Shown here piece by piece: positions 7,039 to 12,643 of a stretch of 12,643 nucleotides of DNA (its first letter is position 1; each line of letters opens with the position of its first letter). Source of the stretch: Atribacterota bacterium. Its GTDB lineage: Bacteria > Atribacterota > Phoenicimicrobiia > Phoenicimicrobiales > Phoenicimicrobiaceae. The notes below the pieces were generated by a model. The model saw only the letters and a list, made by a program, of their open reading frames with translations. It searched no databases and had not been told where the DNA came from. Both the position numbers and the translations under genes were made by a program. The DNA lies in assembly GCA_030599445.1 (NCBI GenBank), contig JAUVOA010000018.1:1-12643 (forward strand). Reading direction: 5' to 3'.

Positions 7039-7168
7039 AGGAAATAGTTAAGCAAGTCGCTAAAAGGAGTTAATGATATACAAAGGGATCGAATAGTTAA
7101 TCATAGCAACATGAGAAAGATTAAAGATTAAGTAAAATTTTATCTCACAAAAGAGAGGAGTAATTATA

Positions 7169-8278
7169 ATGGGGCTTTTACCAAAAGAGAGGGTTCTAAA
7201 AACAATTAATTTAAAAGAACCTGATGTAGTGCCAATTTATATAACAATTACTCCACAAGTTGCAGAGAAGCTTGGTAAGTATCTTGGAATTAATTCCTAT
7301 TCACACGCAGATTCGCCTCTAAGCGAGAATAGAATTTCTTTTACAGAACTTTTGTTAAAACTTGGAAATGACATTGTTGGTATTGGAGCATGCTCTCCCA
7401 AGAATAATCCTACAAGAGAAGTTGAAAGTGGAATTTTAACGAATGAATGGAAAGTAAAGTACAAGAAAATCGGCTATTATATAGAGATGATCGAGTATCC
7501 CCTCTCTAAATCCGAAACAGTATATGATATTGATAATTATGAGTTTCCAGACCCTTACGCTGATGGAAGATATGACCTTGCAAAAGAGATGGTCGAAAAA
7601 TATAGCTATAAATATGCGATTTGTGGAGATTTGGAGTGTACTATTTTTGAAACATCATGGTATTTAATTGGAATGGAGAAATTCTTAATTGATCTTTCAA
7701 TGAAAAAAGATTATGTATTTGCACTTATGGATCGAATCATGGAATATAATATAAAGATTGGCAAAGAACTTATAAAAATTGGAGCAGATATTATCTGGCT
7801 TGGAGATGATGTTGGGACTCAAAAGGGAATGTTAATATCTCCTGAATTATGGAGAGAGGCATTTAAAGAAAGAATGAGAAAAGTTATAGAGGAACTAAAA
7901 GATGTTAACCCTAATATTGGGATTGCTTATCATTGTTGTGGTTCTTATGTCCCTATTATACCAGATTTAATTGAAATTGGAGTTAATATTTTAAATGCTC
8001 TTCAACCCACTGCAAAAGATATGGATTTAAAAAAGCTAAAAGATATTTATGGAAATGAAGTATGCTTTTTTGGTGGCTTAGACATTCAAAAAATTTTACC
8101 ATTCGGAAGTCTAGACGATATAGAGAATGAGGTTAAAAGGGTAATTTCTTCAGCTGCAAAAGGAGGTGGCTTAATTTTTGCTGGAGCTCATAATATTCAA
8201 CCAGATGTATCTGTAGAGAAAGTTGTAAAGCTTTTTCAATTTGCAAAAAGATATGGTGGATACCCTATAAAAGTATAG
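7169..8278 (+). CDS. UroD-superfamily protein (MtaA/CmuA-like relative)
   Basis: A 369-residue cytoplasmic protein with a GGAG 8 nt before the ATG. The opening MGLLPKERVLKTINLKEPDVVPI is the standard start of UroD-superfamily proteins outside heme synthesis. Further signs are ICGDLECTIFETSWYLIGMEKFL (151-173), WLGDDVGTQKGMLISPELWRE (210-230), Y254-HCCGS259 and FFGGLDIQKILPFG (300-313), then GGGLIFAGAHNIQPDVSVEKV (332-352). H255 and C257 match the His-x-Cys zinc pair of MtaA-type methyltransferases. The third ligand, usually a cysteine in the last segment, is replaced by an A-H341-N-I-Q-P-D segment, so H341 may substitute. It is a distant paralogue of the protein before it, 130 nt away. The pair may form a two-component pathway acting on the imported compound. 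Substrate unknown. Confidence 0.88.
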   Translation: MGLLPKERVLKTINLKEPDVVPIYITITPQVAEKLGKYLGINSYSHADSPLSENRISFTELLLKLGNDIVGIGACSPKNNPTREVESGILTNEWKVKYKKIGYYIEMIEYPLSKSETVYDIDNYEFPDPYADGRYDLAKEMVEKYSYKYAICGDLECTIFETSWYLIGMEKFLIDLSMKKDYVFALMDRIMEYNIKIGKELIKIGADIIWLGDDVGTQKGMLISPELWREAFKERMRKVIEELKDVNPNIGIAYHCCGSYVPIIPDLIEIGVNILNALQPTAKDMDLKKLKDIYGNEVCFFGGLDIQKILPFGSLDDIENEVKRVISSAAKGGGLIFAGAHNIQPDVSVEKVVKLFQFAKRYGGYPIKV

Positions 8279-8447
8279 TTTTTTATGTTTAAGTTTATTA
8301 ATTTTTGAACTTTTATAGGTAAGATAATTAGAGAAGTTTAGAATTAAATTTTTACCAAATAGTATTATCACTGTAGTTACTGTGCTTTATTTATAGCATA
8401 GCAAATAATTGAATTAATAAAATTTTATAAACTGAGAAAGGAACAAG

Positions 8448-8561
8448 ATGCAAGGAAAAATGAAAGCAGCAAGGCTATATGCTGTAGGCTAAATAGGGAC
8501 ATACATCCCATATATTTACCCTAAATGCAGTAAATTCAATTTTATTAAAAAATCTTGTTAG
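8448..8561 (+). pseudogene. remnant of the start of a medium-chain zinc-type dehydrogenase gene
   Basis: AAAGGA (8437-8442) precedes ATG 8448 by 5 nt, and translation gives MQGKMKAARLYAVG and then a TAA at 8490. MKAARLYxxGD is the typical opening of medium-chain alcohol/sorbitol-type dehydrogenases. Reading through the TAA gives IGTYIPYIYPKCSKFNFIKK, which still loosely follows the family pattern (GDIRxExIPxPKxGxxEVLIKVKSC) and ends at a TAG at 8559. The remaining roughly 300 codons are absent: the operon B promoter begins 17 bp later. This suggests a dehydrogenase gene once followed the UroD genes and was lost by deletion or rearrangement. The alternative is a real 14-residue leader peptide with a chance resemblance. 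Confidence 0.45.
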
Positions 8562-8577
8562 TTAAAAGTTAAAATCT

Positions 8578-8607
8578 TTGACAATGTGGATTGTCTTGTT
8601 GTAAAAT
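8578..8607 (+). promoter_or_regulatory. sigma70-type promoter of operon B (copy 2 of the repeated promoter)
   Basis: TTGACA (8578-8583) and TAAAAT (8602-8607) are 18 bp apart, with the same GACAA-N6-TTGTC overlap on the -35 and nearly the same spacer as the promoter at 2020-2049. A start near 8614 would give a leader of about 685 nt to the binding-protein gene at 9299. Confidence 0.7.
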
Positions 8608-8616
8608 AAAATTACC

Positions 8617-8630
8617 TGCACTCGAATGCA
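8617..8630. promoter_or_regulatory. palindromic operator at the operon B start site
   Basis: TGCACTCGAATGCA is a 14-bp palindrome with one imperfect pair (six of seven per arm) and a central CG, located 10 bp after the -10 box. It corresponds in position and sequence to the site at 2059-2070, and TCGAATGCATAAT is shared by both. It has the spacing and CG centre of a LacI-family operator. Confidence 0.55.
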
Positions 8631-8793
8631 TAATAAATTCGATTCGTAATTTATCTTACTTTTTACACCTGTTGGATTTTAGGTAAATTTATAACTTGTC
8701 AGAGAACTTCCAGGAAAATAAAATTGCAGGTACAAGCAAATTTCTCAAGAGAATTGATTAAAAATACTTTTGTTGGTTGTAATTTTAAGTTAG

Positions 8794-8811
8794 AATGCAA
8801 ACGTTCGCATT
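8794..8811. promoter_or_regulatory. LacI/CcpA-family-like operator
   Basis: AATGCAAACGTTCGCATT is an 18-bp palindrome with eight of nine positions matching between arms and the central ACGT typical of LacI-family sites. It also fits the cre pattern WTGNAANCGNWWNCAW with one mismatch, so CcpA-like catabolite control is an alternative. Its first bases overlap TAGAAT (8791-8796), a possible second -10 that lacks a good -35. Its centre is 179 bp from the start-site operator centre. Confidence 0.6.
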
Positions 8812-8849
8812 GACACTAAATAAATATAAATTCCGATTATAAAATAAAA

Positions 8850-8883
8850 TTTACTACTTTATTATATATAGCAAAGTAGTAAA
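8850..8883 (+). other. 11-bp leader hairpin
   Basis: TTTACTACTTT (8850-8860) pairs perfectly with AAAGTAGTAAA (8873-8883) around a 12-nt loop, in the presumed leader of operon B. No U-run follows. It may be a leader structure or attenuation element. Confidence 0.4.
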
Positions 8884-9123
8884 GAAAATTTCTTCAACGA
8901 GGACTAATAAGAATAAATTTCTGAAAAACAAAAATATAGCTTCTTCTTAATTGTTATATTGCAAAAATTATCCTTAGGTGAAATTAAGACATAAAGTTTA
9001 GACAAAGCTAAAAAAATATAGTACCTTCTTTATATAAATATTAGTATCTTGAAAAGTAAAAAGCTTATATCTGTCATTTCTATTGTTTTTATTAATTTTA
9101 AAATATAAATGAATAGAAGAAAG

Positions 9124-9149
9124 ATATGATAAAATATATTTTATCATAT
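9124..9149. repeat. perfect 26-bp palindrome
   Basis: The 13-mer ATATGATAAAATA (9124-9136) is directly followed by its exact reverse complement (9137-9149), then by an A-run. With almost no G+C it would make a weak RNA hairpin, so a protein-binding site or a cruciform-prone element is as likely as a terminator. It lies 150 nt before the operon B binding-protein gene. No equivalent was seen before operon A. Confidence 0.55.
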
Positions 9150-9298
9150 AAAAAAGCACTGCTAGAAGAGTACATAGAATGCTTGTGTAGCCTTACGAGA
9201 GAGGAAAAAATAAATAGAAAGGAGGTTATAAAAACAATTAGTTGAAAAGAATTTGTTGAGATTAAATTTCTTGGATCTAATAAAAAATAGGAGGTAAT

Positions 9299-10591
9299 AT
9301 GCAAATGAAAAGGTATTTACTAAGCACAATGATATTAGTAGTAATTTTAAGTATGTTTCTATCAGCATCAGTTCTTGCATCTAACGGACCATTGGTTTTG
9401 GCTACGAATAATGCCCCAGAGGGCAAATCAATGGCTAAGGCGCTTGAAGAGTTTGGAAAACTTAAAAATATAGAAGTGGAAGTTGTTGAGGCTCCTTATG
9501 CAAATCTATTTGAAAAGGAACTTCTTGATCTTTCAAAAGGAACAGGACTTTACGATATCATTCTTTTAGACGATCCTTGGTTTACTCAATTCGCAGAGAA
9601 TGATTGGCTTACAGAATTAACTACATATTTCCTTGAAAAGAAAGAAGCTGGACTTTCTGCAGACTTTATTGATAAATCCCAGGCAATTTGTAGATATCCT
9701 TACGCGAAAGGGTTGTTGTATGCTGTTCCGGCAGTAGGTAATGCGCAAATGTTTTTCTATAGAAAAGATTTATTTGAAAAATACAATATGTTTGCAGCCC
9801 CTGCAACCTGGGAAGAAGCTTACGAGGTAATGCTTAAAATTAAAGAAAATGAAGATGGTGTTTTTGGATATGTATTAAGAGGTCAGCAAGGAAATCCGGT
9901 AGTAGCTCAGTTTATGCCAATATTTTGGAGTTTTAATGCCAAAATGTTTAATGAGGATAAGACGGAAGTTTGGATTGATACACCTGAAGCACTTAATGCG
10001 TTAAACTTTTTTATAGAACTTAAAGAAATTTCTCCTCCTGGTGCAGAAAGTTTTAATGCACAGCAGCTTGCAACTTATATGCTTCAAGGAAAAGCAGCCA
10101 CAACTATTAATTGGCCTGCATTTGTTCCGACCTTTGAAGATCCCAAACAATCAAAGATTGTGGGAAAGATAGCTTATGCACCTATCCCTTCTGCTGTTGC
10201 TGTTGGAGCATCTGAGATAGGGCATTGGCTTGCTGCTATTCCTGCAGGTTCTAAGAATAAGGATATGGCCTTTGAATTTATTCATTGGGCTACTTCAGCA
10301 GAAAAGCAAAAAGAACTTGCTCTTAAGTGGGGTAATCCACCAACAAGAAAATCAGTTTTCCAAGATCCCGAATTACTGGCAATGTCTGAATTTAGACATT
10401 ATCCTGTACTACTTCAAGCAATTTCTAACTCAAAACCAAGACCTCGAATTTCAAATTGGAATGAAGTAGAAAATACATTTGGTATCCATCTTTCAAAGGC
10501 AGTAGCCGGACAAGTATCACCAAAAGAAGCTCTTGTAGCAGCCCAGAAAGAAGTAGAAAAATTGATGGAAAAAGCAGGTTATATTAAATAA
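9299..10591 (+). CDS. CUT1-type sugar ABC transporter substrate-binding protein (family 1, MalE/SmoE-like)
   Basis: A 430-residue secreted protein. The signal peptide is MKRYLLSTMILVVILSMFLS and then ASVLA, with cleavage expected after A27 before SNGPL. There is no lipobox cysteine, so it should be free in the periplasm. The mature part is a family 1 solute-binding protein: KALEEFGKLKNIEVEVVEAP, GLYDIILLDDPWFTQFAEND, LLYAVPAVGNAQMFFYRKDLFEKY, PATWEEAYEVMLKIK, LQGKAATTINWP, GASEIGHWLAAIPAGSKNKDMAFEFI. Such proteins bind oligosaccharides, polyols or glycerol phosphates; the TxxFAENDWLTEL region recalls polyol (sorbitol/mannitol) binders, a weak hint. AGGAGG is 4 nt before ATG 9299 and 10 nt before ATG 9305, so MKRYLL at 9305 is an equally good start. 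A terminator-like stem follows the gene, before the two permeases. Confidence 0.92.
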   Translation: MQMKRYLLSTMILVVILSMFLSASVLASNGPLVLATNNAPEGKSMAKALEEFGKLKNIEVEVVEAPYANLFEKELLDLSKGTGLYDIILLDDPWFTQFAENDWLTELTTYFLEKKEAGLSADFIDKSQAICRYPYAKGLLYAVPAVGNAQMFFYRKDLFEKYNMFAAPATWEEAYEVMLKIKENEDGVFGYVLRGQQGNPVVAQFMPIFWSFNAKMFNEDKTEVWIDTPEALNALNFFIELKEISPPGAESFNAQQLATYMLQGKAATTINWPAFVPTFEDPKQSKIVGKIAYAPIPSAVAVGASEIGHWLAAIPAGSKNKDMAFEFIHWATSAEKQKELALKWGNPPTRKSVFQDPELLAMSEFRHYPVLLQAISNSKPRPRISNWNEVENTFGIHLSKAVAGQVSPKEALVAAQKEVEKLMEKAGYIK

Positions 10592-10606
10592 TTACTAACA
10601 CCTACG

Positions 10607-10632
10607 CTGGGCAATCTTTACAGATTGCCCAG
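10607..10632 (+). terminator. intercistronic terminator-like hairpin in operon B
   Basis: CTGGGCAATCT (10607-10617) pairs perfectly with AGATTGCCCAG (10622-10632) around the loop TTAC and is followed by TTATCTTTTT. With five G-C pairs and a broken T-run it should terminate partly, lowering permease expression relative to the binding protein. It starts 15 nt after the binding-protein stop. Confidence 0.75.
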
Positions 10633-10663
10633 TTATCTTTTTAAACTTATATTGGAGAGAATT

Positions 10664-11554
10664 ATGCAAGTAGGCAATATATCTAAATGGTCTGAGAAAA
10701 ATCTTAAGTATCTACTTATTGTCCCCACTGTATTTCTATTAGTAGCGTTAACAATATACCCCTTAATTTATGCTGTTATTGCTAGTTTGCATGTAATTAA
10801 TATACGTACTGGTGAAAACGTCTTTGTCGGTTTTCAAAATTTTATAGAAATTTTTAAGGATCAATATTTTTGGAATGCTTTTAAAAATACCATAGTTTTT
10901 ACTGGAGTCGGTGTGACTATTGAATTTACGCTTGGACTAATTCTAGCTTTATTTTTAAGTTCTAAAATTGTTGGTCGAAATATTTTTCGAAGTCTTTTAT
11001 TGTCTCCCATGATGCTTCCTCCTATAGTTGTAGCAATAATATTTAAAATTATTTATATTCCTGAGTTTGGAGTTATTAACTGGTTTTTGGGTTTATTTGG
11101 TATTAGGGGAATTTTATGGGAAGCAAGTGTGCATACAGCACTGCCTTCATTAATACTTGTTGATATTTGGGAATGGACTCCTTTTATGTTTCTTATACTG
11201 TTAGCTGGATTACAATCCTTGCCCCTTGATCCTTATGAAGCAGCCGTAGTAGATGGTGCTTCAGGTTTCCAAATATTTAGATACATTACTTTCCCTCTTT
11301 TAAAGCCCGTAATTGTAATAGCTTTGCTTCTTAGAATAATGGATACATTGAGAATATTCGATCAAATTTTTATAATGACTGGAGGAGGTCCTGCAAACGC
11401 TACAGAAACTCTAAGTCTTTATATTTATAGACATGGATTTCGTTTTTATAATATAGGCTATGCTACTGCTATGTCATTTTTATTGCTTATATTTACAGTA
11501 ATTATAAGTAATTTTTTTATTAGATTTCTTAAAACTGAAAAGGTGTTTGAATAA
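10664..11554 (+). CDS. CUT1-type sugar ABC transporter permease 1 (MalF/UgpA-like)
   Basis: A 296-residue inner-membrane protein with about six membrane segments (near 16-38, 72-100, 108-130, 160-182, 212-226 and 262-288). The cytoplasmic EAA loop that contacts the ATPase is E192-AAVVDGASGFQIFRYITFP-LLKP. The typical MalF-type ends are also present: LIVPTVFLLVALTIYPLIYA at the N-terminus, and IFIMTGGGPANATETLSLYIY before the last segment. The frame is open back to a TTG at 10625, but that codon lies inside the hairpin. ATG 10664 has GGAGAG just upstream and matches the family's N-terminus. It overlaps the next permease by one base (TAATG), indicating translational coupling. It pairs with the 11554 permease and the binding protein at 9299. 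Confidence 0.92.
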   Translation: MQVGNISKWSEKNLKYLLIVPTVFLLVALTIYPLIYAVIASLHVINIRTGENVFVGFQNFIEIFKDQYFWNAFKNTIVFTGVGVTIEFTLGLILALFLSSKIVGRNIFRSLLLSPMMLPPIVVAIIFKIIYIPEFGVINWFLGLFGIRGILWEASVHTALPSLILVDIWEWTPFMFLILLAGLQSLPLDPYEAAVVDGASGFQIFRYITFPLLKPVIVIALLLRIMDTLRIFDQIFIMTGGGPANATETLSLYIYRHGFRFYNIGYATAMSFLLLIFTVIISNFFIRFLKTEKVFE

Positions 11555-12384
11555 TGATAAAAAAGATCTTTAAGTATACTTTTATTATTTCATTTACTCT
11601 AATTACCATTTTACCAATTCTCTGGCTAATCAGCACTTCTTTTAAAAATCCAGTAGATATATTTGCCATACCACCGATTTTTGTACCATTAAAGCCATAC
11701 TTAACATTTGACCATTATTCCACTTTATTTGGTGAAATGGGATTTATGAAATATATTATAAATAGTATCATTATTTCAACATCAACTACTTTCGTTTCAT
11801 TAATAATAGGTACTTTAGCAGCTTATTCACTAGCAAGATTTAAATTACCGCATAACCTAAATGAACACTTATCTTTTTGGGTTCTTTCCACAAGAATGTT
11901 TCCACCGATTGTAACGATCATACCTTTATTTGCTATGATGCAATTTTTTCATCTGGTTAATACAAAGGTTAGTTTAGTGATTGCTTATACAGCATTTAAT
12001 TTACCTTTTGTTGTGTGGATGATGAGAGGATTTTTTATTGAGATTCCTAAAGAATTAGAGGAAGCAGCCATGGTGGATGGATCTACTCGAATGGTAGCCT
12101 TGTGGAAGATCATTCTTCCGATAGCAAAATCCGGGATTATTGCTACAGCTATATTTACTCTTATTATGTCTTGGAATGAATTTCTCTTTGCTTTAATTCT
12201 AACACAAACCCGAGCATCAGCTACATTACCGATCGGAGTTGCTTCAAGAGTCACGCAATATGAAATTCTTTGGGGACAGATGAGTGCAGCAGGAGTTATT
12301 ACAATTACACCAGTTTTAATTTTTGCCTTTTTAGTTCAAAAGTATTTGGTTAGGGGAATGTCCTTCGGAGCTGTTAAAGGGTAA
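11554..12384 (+). CDS. CUT1-type sugar ABC transporter permease 2 (MalG/UgpE-like)
   Basis: A 276-residue inner-membrane protein with about six membrane segments. It opens with a short basic tail and a hydrophobic segment ending ILPILWLISTSFKNPVDIF, the MalG-type signature. It also has LSTRMFPPIVTIIPLFAMM, the EAA loop ELEEAAMVDGSTRMVALWKI with E160-A161-A162, SWNEFLFALIL, and the ending QKYLVRGMSFGAVKG, as in most MalG-type permeases. The ATG shares a base with the stop of the preceding gene. No ATPase gene follows in the window; many such importers use a shared MalK/MsmK-type ATPase encoded elsewhere. The next gene is a TIM-barrel isomerase after about 120 nt. Confidence 0.93.
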   Translation: MIKKIFKYTFIISFTLITILPILWLISTSFKNPVDIFAIPPIFVPLKPYLTFDHYSTLFGEMGFMKYIINSIIISTSTTFVSLIIGTLAAYSLARFKLPHNLNEHLSFWVLSTRMFPPIVTIIPLFAMMQFFHLVNTKVSLVIAYTAFNLPFVVWMMRGFFIEIPKELEEAAMVDGSTRMVALWKIILPIAKSGIIATAIFTLIMSWNEFLFALILTQTRASATLPIGVASRVTQYEILWGQMSAAGVITITPVLIFAFLVQKYLVRGMSFGAVKG

Positions 12385-12462
12385 AGTTATATATTAGCTC
12401 AGAGTTTATAAAATATTTTTTAAATTACTCCGATTATTTTTTATCATCAATGAAACTTTGAG

Positions 12463-12484
12463 ATTTGAAATTGAGAATTCAAAT
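12463..12484 (+). other. AT-rich hairpin before the last gene
   Basis: ATTTGAA (12463-12469) pairs with TTCAAAT (12478-12484) around an 8-nt loop, 23 nt before the ATG at 12507. It is weak and lacks a U-run. It could be a leader stem. No promoter is evident in the 122-nt spacer. Confidence 0.25.
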
Positions 12485-12506
12485 TTCATTAAAGGAAGGG
12501 AAAGAA

Positions 12507-12643
12507 ATGCTATATTCGTTATGTATAGATTCGATATATCCTGAAGATGGTTTAAAGGAAAAACTTGAGAAAATAAAGCAGGCAGGATTTAAATTTATTG
12601 AGTTCTGGGATTGGCGGGATAAAAATTTTGAGCTAATTATAAA
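12507..12643 (+). CDS. hydroxypyruvate-isomerase-like TIM-barrel sugar isomerase (5' part only)
   Basis: 45 codons are visible before the window ends. AAGGAAGGG (12491-12499) stands about 7 nt before the ATG. The translation MLYSLCIDSIYPEDGLKEKL and then KIKQAGFKFIEFWDWRDKNFE shows the first strand, a helix and the second strand of AP-endonuclease-2-fold isomerases. The IEFWDWRDK segment is typical of the hydroxypyruvate isomerase-like branch. It follows the operon B permeases on the same strand, so it probably metabolises the imported compound. The substrate and the rest of the active site cannot be judged from this fragment. Confidence 0.72.
   Translation, partial: MLYSLCIDSIYPEDGLKEKLEKIKQAGFKFIEFWDWRDKNFELII

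Larger units (their letters stand above)
8279..9298 (+). other. 1-kb non-coding region with gene remnant, promoter and long leader of operon B
   Basis: No intact gene is seen. It contains a decayed dehydrogenase start (8448-8561), a stem-loop at 8490-8518 inside it, the second promoter/operator copy (8571-8636), a LacI-like operator (8794-8811), an 11-bp stem (8850-8883), a perfect 26-bp palindrome (9124-9149), a TGTAGCC motif (9186-9196), an isolated AAAGGAGGT (9218-9225), and the working AGGAGG of the next gene. No clear terminator was found after the UroD gene ending at 8278. Confidence 0.5.

Noticed and set aside
7073..7096. Seven-codon frame ATG ATA TAC AAA GGG ATC GAA TAG with AAAGGAG upstream, between the two UroD genes
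   Set aside because: It is too short to call as a gene, and no leader-peptide feature such as a codon run was seen.
8810..8840. Second promoter TTGACA at 8810 overlapping the LacI-like operator
   Set aside because: The best -10 (GATTAT) needs a 19-bp spacer and matches at four of six positions, so a promoter is not supported although the -35 is perfect.
10625..10663. Upstream TTG start for the first CUT1 permease
   Set aside because: The codon lies inside the terminator-like stem and lacks a Shine-Dalgarno; ATG 10664 has GGAGAG and fits the family start.

Overview
The DNA is AT-rich with long AT-only spacers (roughly a quarter of the window is non-coding). It encodes two sugar-type ABC importers, two proteins of the uroporphyrinogen-decarboxylase (UroD) superfamily, an rRNA/tRNA methyltransferase and, at the two edges, two partial TIM-barrel sugar isomerases. 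Both importer binding proteins have cleavable signal peptides without a lipobox cysteine. That fits a low-GC bacterium with an outer membrane and a periplasm better than a classical Gram-positive. Atribacterota-like or Halanaerobiales-like lineages would fit; this is inference from gene content and composition, not a taxonomic identification.

Layout. 1-548 (minus): most of an IolI-type sugar isomerase, divergent from a SpoU/TrmH RNA 2'-O-methyltransferase (1067-1855, plus). All remaining genes are on the plus strand. Operon A is a CUT2/FrcBCA-like importer: binding protein 2539-3558, permease 3708-4685, ATPase 4768-5550. It is followed by two UroD-superfamily proteins (5800-7038, with an uncertain start, and 7169-8278). 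A gap of about 1 kb follows. It holds a decayed start of a medium-chain (zinc-type) dehydrogenase gene and a long promoter/leader region. Operon B is a CUT1/MalEFG-like importer without its ATPase: binding protein 9299-10591, permeases 10664-11554 and 11554-12384. It is followed by the start of a hydroxypyruvate-isomerase-like TIM-barrel gene at 12507 that runs off the window.

The most notable non-coding signal is that the upstream regions of the two unrelated binding-protein genes share the same modules in the same order. These are (i) a promoter of about 60 bp, TTGACA-N18-TAAAAT, with GACAA-N6-TTGTC over the -35 and a palindrome (GCAnTCGAnTGC) at the presumed transcription start; (ii) a LacI-family-like operator half CGTTCGCATT about 180-200 bp further on; (iii) short matching leader motifs just before the genes. 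This suggests one regulon and one regulator, not encoded in the window, controlling both importers.

Together the genes look like a carbohydrate or cyclitol uptake and catabolism locus: two importers of different class, isomerases at both ends, a remnant of a polyol-type dehydrogenase, and two UroD-fold proteins whose family includes corrinoid methyltransferases. The transported compounds cannot be named from sequence alone. I saw no tRNA, rRNA, CRISPR array, transposase or known riboswitch class.
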